64,000 nucleotides of DNA from positions 164,236,035 through 164,300,034 of the forward strand of contig CM069432.1 in assembly GCA_035610365.1 (NCBI GenBank). The letters are read 5' to 3'. Below the pieces are notes generated by a model, which saw only the letters and a program-made list of their open reading frames with translations, was not told the origin of the DNA and did no database searches. A program made the position numbers and the translations under genes. Within the stretch, counting starts at the first letter, position 1. Each line of letters starts with the position of its first letter. This document shows positions 54,425-64,000 of this stretch, piece by piece. This DNA is from Aquatica leii. Taxonomy: Eukaryota; Arthropoda; Insecta; Coleoptera; Lampyridae.

Positions 54425-57400
54425 CTTTATAACTTTTGCAGTCTTATCTGCTGCACGTATACAATAATTTATGTTTCAACTTAAAAATACGTTTCAATAA
54501 TTTGTAGATCCCGTAAAAAACTAATTAACCGTTTGATTTGCCTGGCACTTTTTTATTGATTGCTTTGGTTTTATTGGATTTTTTCTGTCTAACGTGTTCT
54601 TGGTAGTAGTCTTCTAAATCTTGTTTTTTTTAACGTTTTTGATTACATTGTATTTTGTGCAAAGCTGACATCGGTTCTTTTTTAATTTGCAAAATGACAG
54701 GTAATAATAGTTACAGAAAACTTTTCTGAGGTAATTTTACTTATATGATTAAAATTATCTCATTTTTTTGATTTACTTTTAATGCTTTACTACAATATCA
54801 ACATTATACAGTTTATGAAAGATTTAACAGTTTGTTTTATAGGTCATGTTAGATTTCTCTAGATATGTTTGGAACATGTTTAGAAGATAACTCATAATCT
54901 ACTGTTATAATGAGTTTTTAATTGTATTTTCAATACAACTTCAAATTACAAGTAAAAACATATACCAATAATTAAACCATAACAGTTTTGTTAAGCACAA
55001 ACCATCATCTGAATAATGAAAATAAGTCCAAATTCATAAAAACCTATTATTAGGTAGATATTATAAGAAATACATAGGTTTGTTGAAGAATACTCGTAGT
55101 CCACACAGTTTAAAAACCCACACAAACCACAATGTTATACCTATTTATACTCAAGTAAAACCGTGAACACTAGATTAAAATCTCTAACTTGACAGATTCT
55201 TGCTGTTGAAAAAAAAATATAGCATGCACAACTTAGATAAAGGTATGTTGTGGATTTGAATATTAAAAAATAGACTTTTAAAATATATCCTGTTGTAATC
55301 AGAAGTCAAGAAGATTTTTTGGAATCGAATAGTTTTGTTGGTAAATTATTGTTATACGGATTTCTGCTGTAATGCCATGATTCGATTTTATGTTAAATAA
55401 TTTTAACTTAACATTTAGTGTTTTGCATTACACAAAAGCAATTACACTTAATCAGTCATAAAGTTGTCCATTTAATAAAACGTTTAGTTAGACAAATAAT
55501 ATTACTCGATGAATATAAATTTAGTATTAATCGATAATCAAACATGTTGAAGTAGAATTTACGTAATAATATACAAACAACCTACGCTAACATGTTTGAA
55601 ATTCCAGACGATAATCCAAAACATAATTGTGCTAATTTAGGTAATAATTATTATTAGTTATACATTGCTACAACAAAATACAGAAGCTTGATAAAAAATT
55701 AGTTGTTAGTGTTATTTAACTTTTTTGAGCATCTGTTACAAGTATAACACAATAAAAATACAATTTTAAATTTGTCATTTATAAGTAAATCAGATATATA
55801 CATTCAACACCGTTAATCAAAATTTTAATAAGATACTTTATAGAACCTATAATTTAAAGATGAACCGCAAGACAGAATAAAATTCCATCAATTGACTTGC
55901 GAAAGAAAACAAGGGTTAAATCCTTGAAGAGGTCTTTGACATACGTACCTATGTTTTAAACATCAAGCGGGGTCTTTCGTTTACGAATATATTGCATTTA
56001 TACTTCAAATGACGTCTATTTCAATTTTTTATTATAACATTATAAAAAATTTAACAAACAAAGACAATTGGAGAAACTACAATGTAAAAAAGTTTAATGT
56101 ATTTCAATATCATAGTTTCCTTATTAAATATGTTTAGAATTTTAAAATGAATTCAAGGATCTTGTATTTCTATTATACAAAAAAAGTTGTTTCTTAGTTT
56201 TAAATTAACAATTAGTTAATTTACGATTATATACTTAGAAATAATTTTTATAAAGCATGGATGCTATTAAACTAAACTAAAGAGTATTTGTTTTAGAAAT
56301 TTATTAGTTAATATCCCATCGGTTCAGATATTTTAGAAAATCTATCTTTTTAATTTAATTGAGAATAAATGTTGTATACCTACAAATAACATTATTTATG
56401 CAACTATTTAGGTACTACAAAACGACGTGGGCGTTAAGGTCGTTGGTCTATTATTTATTCTAAATATTTTTTTTATAAACGATTAATGCGTAATAATTTT
56501 TATAATACCGTTATTTAAATTATTATGACATGACTGTATATAAGTTTATATTATTAACATATAATTTTATTAAATACTTAATTTTGTTCATTTCCAATTT
56601 TTTTTAATATATTTAGAATAAAAACTATTTTAAATTAGTTTTTTTTTGTAATACAAAAGGTTAACATATACACCTTAAGTTTCAAAAATTTGAATGCCAA
56701 GTCGTGACTAACAGCATACATTAAGTAACCAAAACTTGCCTTTCCAAGACCACAGTTATATAAAATTTACTAATTATAAGATCTTGTAATGCAATTATAA
56801 GAAAAAGGTAATCGTTTTCAATTTAAACGTTTTATTTCACTTTGATACAGCCATGTTTAATGTTTGAAGATTCAAGTTTTGTTTAGTGAAAGGTTTTATG
56901 TAAAAATTTTAATTTGTATTAGATAAATACAATATGTATTTTACAAAATTTCACAAGAAACGCATAATTGAAACTAAAATCTCTCATAGGCGTTATTCTA
57001 ATGGAATTTCTCATCGGATTAGCGTGCAGCTAATGATAAAACTGTATAAAAGTTACAAAGTACAATGATGTTACTGATTTTATTATTATTTTAACAAGTA
57101 AAATATAATGAAAGCAGATTTCACCTATAGTCAGATTGTTACCGTAAAAAATATTGTATTATAACAATTAATGAGAAAACTTTTACTTTCAAATTCGCAC
57201 CCATCATTAATTCAGACAATTTTATACACATGACAGGTTCTTTAAAAATTATGTTTGCAATTGGAACGGTGTTTCTTTGTGTTTGTGTGTGTTATGTTTT
57301 TATTTGTTAAACTCTGTTACACAATAATAATTAGGTTATTTAACGGTAGAGTATGAACAAAATAATATCACACAGCAGACTTCTTAAAATCAAATATCGT

Positions 57401-59030
57401 TTAACACAAATTATACTTGTATAGAAAATAATGCTTTTAATGAAAAATATTAGAGTTTAATAGAACTAATAGTTTAAAAAGTATTTAATTTTTGTTGATT
57501 ACATCAGATAATTGTTCAACAGATTTTTTTAGTACTTTGTACTACATTGTTTTATATTTCACTATTGGTAACAGTAATATATTGTACCAAAAAAATAATG
57601 CACTGTGATAGTATTAATTATTAACATTTTAAATCAGCAATTATTTTATAAATGAATAGTTTGTAACAAACAACATGACGTAAACCGAAACGTAAACAAA
57701 TAACTTAAAGATACAAATATAATAACTGCATTTAAACGAAAAGAAATGTTACTAATTATTTAACACAAAGAAATTATAAAAATTATAAAAAAACTTATAA
57801 CAGAAAAACATACATAAGTACATAAAAAATTTGAATAATAATTAATTCTCACAAAAACAACTAACTTACACAGTTGCAAAGAGGTAGAGAACGGAAAAAA
57901 ACCAATCAGAATAATAACAGAATAAAATTTACTAATACGAATTTTTAAATAACAAAAGTAACCATCAAATTGTAAAATATAAGGTACATTTGTAAAATGA
58001 GCTTATCACAATTCTGATTTAACTTTTATTACCCATTATACATTTAGATATTTAACATTTTTAGTTATTGCTGAATTAATGAATATATAATTAATCTTGT
58101 AGCAGCTGAATCTCAAATATAATGCAACGACATATTAAAAAAAAGAAAAAAAACTTTTTAATTATCTGGATTAATATAATTTAATTATTTTTGCAAATGT
58201 TTTAGTTTAAAATCAAATAGGTAAAGACTACTATTGGCAGATCAATTGGACAAATCACTTTAAAAGTTACAGTTTTATCCAAGTATGTCTGCATGTTGTA
58301 GGCTGTTTATTGCTAACAATAAATATAAATTCACATTTTTTAAACGTTGCATAAAACAAAAACATTGAAATTAAGGTATAAAATTAAAGAATGAACGTGT
58401 TAGCGCATTATTTACTTCAATGTCAAATACATAAAATTGTAACATTAAACTTAATCAATAATGTCAAAAAATAATGCAAAATAATGTAAACAGAGTGTTG
58501 TGCAAAAGTGAAAAGATAAACAAAAAAAAGTTTGAACATCCACGCAGATGAAACGTTCCATCCATGGTATTAAACATAAGTTATTTTATAAGAATATTTA
58601 TTAAACATTATTTATTGAGAACAGCATTAGTAATTGCTTATAATCAATGTTATAAAAATTTAAAAAAAAATTGTTTTAGGACAGAAGACTCTAGCTTTTA
58701 CTAACAATTATGATCCTTTTCGGGTGAGCCAAATTTCAATAACTATAAAACAACTCCAGAAGTTAATTAAAAAGCAACTGACATTGATAAATCAGTACCT
58801 TAACTTTTAATATCAATAATAACGTACTTGCTATATGCAAAAAGATTACATTTCACTTTCTGTAAACTTTGATAAATATAATGACGCTCATCATTCTGTG
58901 TCAACTGTATCTTCATTAAGTACTATAATAAGAAAACATTAATGCCCGCTTGCATAAAACAAAGTTATTACAATTGATTTTGTACTTGTGCGACATATGA
59001 CCTGCTCGCAACGCAACTCGTGCTTTTCTT
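54425..59030. other. No feature recognised
   Basis: About 4.6 kb of A+T-rich sequence with no ORF, repeat or element end that I can support. Confidence 0.5.
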
Positions 59031-59040
59031 ACAGTAACTA

Positions 59041-59274
59041 TTGCGATACTTTAAGCATCTCTTTTTGGCAGGACAGACAGAATGTTTTAAAAAATACGAT
59101 GTAACAGATTTTCATTTAACAGCTCCAATTTTACAAAAAATGCGGTTGTTTAATTGGTTTTGTCAATCAGGTTGCTACTCATCTATAAAAAAACTGGTAT
59201 GGTCACCACACAACTTTCCTAAAAGGAATGATGAAGGAATGTCTACATATTTTTTTAAGATTATGTTGGCATAA
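59041..59274 (+). other. Unidentified open frame with dispersed repeat at its start
   Basis: A 77-codon open frame (RYFKHLFLAGQTECFKKYD... to stop) less A+T-rich than its flanks. No family is recognised. Its first 40 bases (ACTTTAAGCATCTCTTTTTGGC, GGACAGACAG) recur with few changes at 63915-63948, where the frame is lost, so both are probably parts of a dispersed repeat. Confidence 0.35.
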
Positions 59275-59279
59275 AACCA

Positions 59280-60000
59280 CTTTGAAGTGATATGTACACG
59301 TTTGTATAATGCATGCATGCTATAAATTTTTTAAAATTTTTCTCCTCGATTTCATTAAGATATAACCGAAATATGGCAAATTGAGCTTATGTTGTCATTT
59401 CAAATAACCCATATATTTGTGCGCCTTAATATTGCTTTCTCTTCAGTAAAAATTATTATTTTAACGTAGGGTTACACTGGCACTACACCAACTATTAGCA
59501 CTCTTTAATTAGATAACAATTTTACATCTTAATACTGCACTTTCTTTTAGTTCAATGCTTATTTATAAATTTGGGAACATTGTATTATATGAGAACTGTT
59601 TCATCGATATTATGTTACTGTTTATGTTTTAGCAGTAAATGTTACAAATTGTGTTGTGCTTCTGATATAATTTAAAAGTAGGTAATTGTCATTTTTGTTA
59701 GCGTCTTTACATAAACAATGTACTAAAACAACTTGATATTTACTAAATTTGTGGGCCTTGTTTTGCTTCTGTAATAAAATAAACTTAAATATGTTGAAAA
59801 TTATTTATAACCAAAGACTATTTGGTAAGATTTAAAAAAATATTAAGTACCAACTATTGAATACAAAACCAAACAAAATCTTTTCATTAGCACTAGTGCG
59901 AATAACTAGTTTTTAGATGAATTTACCAAAACTTAATTATTGGCACTACCGTTAAATAAAAAGTCTTTGTAATCGTATTTTTTATCAGTTTAGTAAATAA
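59280..60000. other. No feature recognised
   Basis: A+T-rich, no coding or repeat signal seen. Confidence 0.5.
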
Positions 60001-60663
60001 TACGCGAATTTTAAAAAAACTCTACAAAATATTCGGCGTGGAGCAGCAAAAAGAAAACGGTTTCCAAAAAATATGAAATTTCCCGCTCTACCTTAGAGTT
60101 TCGCCTGGGTGCAAAATTCAAAAAAGTTTGTCAAGGTCCAAACACTTATTTAACAGAGAACGAAAAGAATAATGTAGTTAGTTGGATCTTATACAGTCAT
60201 AAAAAGTGATTTCCAAGAACAAAAGAAGACATTAGTGCTGCATTAAAACAATTTTTAGATGAAAACTTCAGAAATACTCCAATTTTAAATAACATACCCG
60301 ATTCTCATCGGCTTGCAAATTTTTTAAAACGACATCTAATTCTTACAATTTGAACACCAGAAGCTGTCACAAAAGCTAGCGGAAATGTGTCTAAAAAAGA
60401 TGCAAACATTTGGTTTCAAAAGATTGAAAACTATCTAAAAGAAGAGCAATACTTTGAAATACTTCAAAATTTAAACAGAGCTTTTAATGGAGATGAAACG
60501 TGTTTTCAGTTGTGTTCTAAAACTGGAAAAGTAATAGCTCCTCGCGGTGTTAAAAATGTATATGAAATAGAACATGGTAAAGGAAAATTAAATGTAACAA
60601 TAATGTTTACATTTTCTGCAGCAAGGGATACTACCCATCCGACAATTATATATCCGTATAAAA

Positions 60664-60993
60664 AAAAGTTAAAGTTAAATAATTGTATTATTTGTATTCA
60701 TGTCTATGATAATAAAATCCTTTTGTTTAAAATTTATCTAATTTAACTTTATTTAACCAATTTCTGAAAAGTTGCATGTATGTATATCAATTAATTGATG
60801 TTCATTAAATTAGCAGTCTTATTAATTAATAAATACTATTTTAATGAAATCATATACATTGACCGATAGTTACAATAAGAAACTGAGGTTAACCTTAAAT
60901 ATTTTAAATTTAAAATTAGATAAATTTTAAACAAAAGGATTTTATTATAATAGACATGAATACAAATAATACAATTATTTCACTTTAACTTTT
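60664..60993. repeat. Inverted duplication (arms ~75 bp) inside the transposase gene
   Basis: The left arm 60664-60743 (AAAGTTAAAGTTAAATAATTG...TTTAAAATTTATCTAATTT) matches the reverse complement of about 60914-60993 with only two or so changes. The spacer is about 170 bp and ends with part of the neighbouring 53-bp repeat. Confidence 0.85.
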
Positions 60994-61050
60994 TGCTACT
61001 AAGATTATTACAGCATTTCATTAATTGAAATAGAATTATTACTATCATTG

Positions 61051-61205
61051 TCATCGTTCAAACAGAAACTGCGGTTAACCTTAAATATATTAAATTTAAA
61101 ATGTCATCGTTCAATCAGAAACTGAGGTTAACCTTAAATATATTAAATTTAAAATGTCATCGTTCAATCAGAAACTGAGGTTAACCTTAAATATTTTAAA
61201 TTTAA
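61051..61205 (+). repeat. 53-bp minisatellite, three units
   Basis: Units start TCATCGTTCA at 61051, 61104 and 61157 (exact 53-bp spacing). Each contains CAGAAACTG-GGTTAACCTTAAATAT and TTAAATTTAAA. A lone partial unit lies at 60878-60915. Confidence 0.95.
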
Positions 61206-62456
61206 ATTAATAACATATTTCAGAATTTATACTCTATGTCAATTAATTCCACCCAAGTATTAGAAAAATAGATATAATTACTTACTTTTGTTAAAAATCC
61301 ACTGGAATTAGAATTAAAATAAAGCCTTTGATTTTGTTGATCACTTTAGTATTGATATATTATTTATCACGTCGCTATTGCGTTTCAGAAAAAATGTGAC
61401 GCGTAACCGAAAAAAAAATGTGACGCGTAACGGAATAAATGTGACGGTAATTTTTTTTCCAACGCCGATAAAGAAGTTTCACTTCAAAAAGTCCCTCAAC
61501 ATATTGCGGCTAGCATTCAAGAATGATGGGGAATAGGTAATAAAAACTAAACAACAAAAAACTTTTACGAACATTAGGCAATTTTTTAGGCATCTCTAAT
61601 AACGGATGGATGCAATTTTCCATTATACTTTTTGTCGATGAATATGACACACCTTACATACGAGCTTAGCAAAGTATATAACAACTTAAAAATAATTTTG
61701 ATAGCATTATACCCAGATAAACTGCCTCAGAATGAACTGGGACAAAAAAATTGCACTGCTGAAGAAATAATTAATATGCCCGTTTTACTTTCTAACAACT
61801 TAGTGTCCAACGAAGATAGTAACAACTGCAATAATGACAATAGTTACATAAAGAATTATTTAGTTTGGAAAAAACTCTGGAAAGATTAGGCAAACGGCAA
61901 ACTGAGAAGCTTCCGTATGTAATTACTTCTACAGCTTTTAAACATATTTGCGAGGAAAAAGTTAAAATTAAATTTAAAAAAGAAGCAGAAAAAGTTGAGA
62001 ATCAAGCAATACAAGATGAAAAGAAGAAGATTAAAAATGATAAAGAAAACGCTAAGCAAATCGCTAAAAAAATAAAATCTACAAACGTAGGTCAAATAAT
62101 TACAAATAAAAGTTTTACAGTAACAAAACCAATGTGAAAACCATCAAGCATAAAAAAGATACAAGTTTTAGAAAACATTGTAATTAAAACAGAAAATACT
62201 GAAATTTTAGCCATAAACACAAAGAATTCTTCAAAAAAAGAAGCACATATTAGAGCTCTCTTCAATAGTGATGTTTACTGTAAAAATGAACCGAACGATA
62301 CAAAATGTATATAAAAATAATACTATAAGTTACAAAGGGGTATAGACTACTCAGCGTTGTTTCGATAAATATTTAAAATAAATAATAATTTCTAAATACA
62401 TGAGCGTATTTTTTAAGAAAGTAAAAGCTTAAAGTATCCATAATTGAGGTCCTTGC

Positions 62457-63285
62457 CCTATCTTGCTTTCCCTTCAAGATATAGAATTTTTTTCTAAAAA
62501 AATCGTCGCAGGCAAGATTCCAACCTTTATTATATTTGTAAATTCATATTAAATTATAAATAAAATATCTAATACTGTTAATGTTAGAAACATTTTTATT
62601 TAAATAAATTGTTAGAAAGAATTACCTCTATAAGAAACTGTAAAAATAATTCGAATTATTTACATACGTACAAATTTATATAAGAAAAAGTGTTAAAAAT
62701 GGCGGATACACTCACTTCTGGTTTTATTATCAGAACTATATTTTGATAAAACTAAGAAAATATGAAAAGCCAGCTACATACCAAATTTCAAGTTACTAGG
62801 ACTTATGGTTCGAGAGTTATAGTGGATACACCCAAAGATAATGTAAGGCAGATGCAGCATTCCATGTATAAACAAGTCAAAAGAATATAGAAAAAAATTG
62901 TTATTTTTAACGTATCTTGCTTTCCCTTCAATATTATGTAATTTTTTTCTAAAAAAATCGTCGCAGGGAAGATGCGAATCTATTTTATATATATGGAATT
63001 TACTTTAAATTTAAAATCAAATATCTAATAAACTGTTAATGTAAGAAACATTTTTATTTGGAGAATTTAAAAAAAAGAATTATCTCTATAAGAAACTCTA
63101 AAAATAATTTTAATTATTTACATACGTACAAAATTATATAAGAAAAACTGTTAAAAGTATCGGATACACCCACTTCCAGTTTCTATAAAAGACCCATCTT
63201 TTGATAGAACCAAGAGAATATGAAAAACCAGTTTCATACCAAGTCACTAGGATTTTTGATTCGAGAGTGATCGTGGGTATATTAG
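62457..63285 (+). repeat. Two ~360-bp direct repeats ending in an (AC)n tail
   Basis: Copy one (62457-62830) and copy two (62921-63285) share CTTGCTTTCCCTTCAA, TTTTTTTCTAAAAAAATCG, TACATACGTACAAA and GTTCGAGAG-like phrases in the same order. Copy two ends in ACACACACACACAGACAC (63296-63313). The layout suggests 3' ends of a tailed retroelement, inserted or duplicated in tandem. No coding part was found. Confidence 0.7.
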
Positions 63286-63319
63286 TACATACAGACACAC
63301 ACACACAGACACTAAAAAT

Positions 63320-64000
63320 TTTTTTGTCAAAAATGTATTTTTTTAAATTGCGATCGCTATGCTTTCCTTATAGGAAAGTAAAAAACCTTTCTAAATATTT
63401 TTGTATTTATTTAAAAAGATACTTGTAATGTAACTATTTGATTTATAGAAGCTAACGGTTTTTAATACAAGAAAAATGTTCTCGTAGATGTACCTTATAA
63501 GTTTTAATGTGATTGAAACATTGTATTATTTATTATGTCTACTGTCTATTCATTTCCAAACAAACAATCGAGTGAACATGTCGAATCCGGGCCTGCCAAA
63601 TTGCATCACCTGTTTCAATGAGCGATAGAATACAATAGCATTTACAACAACACGTGATGATCATGCATTGAGCATGCAATTCAGTTTGTTTACATTTGCT
63701 CTATCTTGAAAATGAATACAAAATAGAGTGTAGATTTTGTAAAAAGACAATCTGCAACAGTTTGGCATTATTCTGTGATTCACATTGATGAAACAACAAA
63801 ATACATTTTTTATCTAAATAAACGTGACTTATCTAAAAACAACTAATGCAAAACATTGTAAACGTCAATCTTCCTTCGTTAGTGTTTTATATTAGAACGA
63901 GTATACAATTGAGTTACTTTAAGCATCTGTTTTTGACTGGACAAGCAGTTTAAAAACAAAACATTACATTACTTTAGGTTAAACAAAACAAAAAGCGGAA
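63320..64000. other. No gene recognised
   Basis: A+T-rich. Contains the repeat similar to 59050 (63915-63948) and otherwise nothing that I can support. Confidence 0.45.

Larger units (their letters stand above)
60003..62310 (+). pseudogene. Pogo/Tigger-type transposase, interrupted
   Basis: A transposase of the Tc1-mariner/pogo group. The N-terminal helix-turn-helix reads RGAAKRKTVSKKYEISRSTL. Then come AALKQFLDE and, in the open frame 60387-60746, the first catalytic Asp in FNGDETCFQLC, followed by KTGKVIAPRGVKNVYEIEHG and LNVTIMFTFSAA...PTIIYPYKK. The coding then breaks off at about 60670 into an inverted duplication and a minisatellite. It resumes at about 61620 with ILFVDEYD (second Asp), THLTYELSKVYNNLKIILIA and LYPDK, then LERLGKRQTEKLPYVITSTA and a Lys/Glu-rich coiled segment. 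Several stops are present. It is unrelated in sequence to the Tigger copy at 29980. Confidence 0.8.

Noticed and set aside
61886-62095. Minus-strand Phe-rich ORF
   Set aside because: Complement of the Lys/Glu-rich tail of the pogo-type transposase, so a shadow frame.

Overview
This window reads as A+T-rich nuclear DNA from an arthropod, most likely an insect. It has spliced coding exons with GT/AG borders, very long introns, and decayed copies of eukaryotic transposons: Jockey-type and RTE-type LINEs, Ty3/gypsy, Penelope-like elements, Polinton/Maverick, pogo/Tigger, Crypton, and foldback MITEs. No bacterial-type genes, CRISPR arrays or rRNA genes are visible. Insect versus other arthropod is an inference from the element families and the host gene.

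The one recognisable host gene lies on the minus strand and spans about 46.2 to 20.8 kb. It encodes a glutaredoxin domain-containing cysteine-rich protein (GRXCR1-like). Three exons are visible: 46178-45945 (most of the glutaredoxin domain), 28005-27940 (end of that domain) and 20990-20817 (a C-terminal domain with four CxxC pairs, ending in the stop codon). They are separated by introns of about 18 kb and 7 kb. The upstream exons were not found.

Region by region: 0-2.4 kb holds fragments of Jockey-type LINEs and a Penelope-like fragment. From 4.9 to 18.5 kb is a nest. A decayed Polinton/Maverick (packaging ATPase, a linked structural-type gene, integrase) is interrupted by a probable solo LTR, then by a 3.9-kb pair of inverted Penelope-like elements flanked by a 13-bp target duplication, then by a nearly complete Ty3/gypsy element (12810-17206) with paired LTRs. 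From 20.5 to 21.0 kb is the 3' end of the host gene. From 23.7 to 27.5 kb is an older gypsy remnant, itself split by a possible hAT-like insertion. The 28-46 kb intron contains a broken LINE with a foldback element and a Tigger element inside it, a tyrosine-recombinase transposon (Crypton type) at 37.3-38.9 kb, a second Penelope-type endonuclease fragment, a tRNA-derived SINE head and a palindrome. From 46 to 64 kb there is an RTE-type LINE fragment, two clear MITEs, a 200-bp duplication surrounding a copied piece of the LINE, another SINE head, and a pogo-type transposase pseudogene broken by an inverted duplication and a 53-bp minisatellite.

The strongest candidate for something out of the ordinary is the Crypton-type gene. 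It has an 87-bp intron, all recognisable catalytic residues and only one frameshift, and it sits between ~73-bp inverted repeats that Cryptons are not known for. Next come the inverted Penelope pair sharing one target duplication, and the LINE fragment caught between 200-bp direct repeats. Everything was read by eye; identities and boundaries without stated base matches are estimates.
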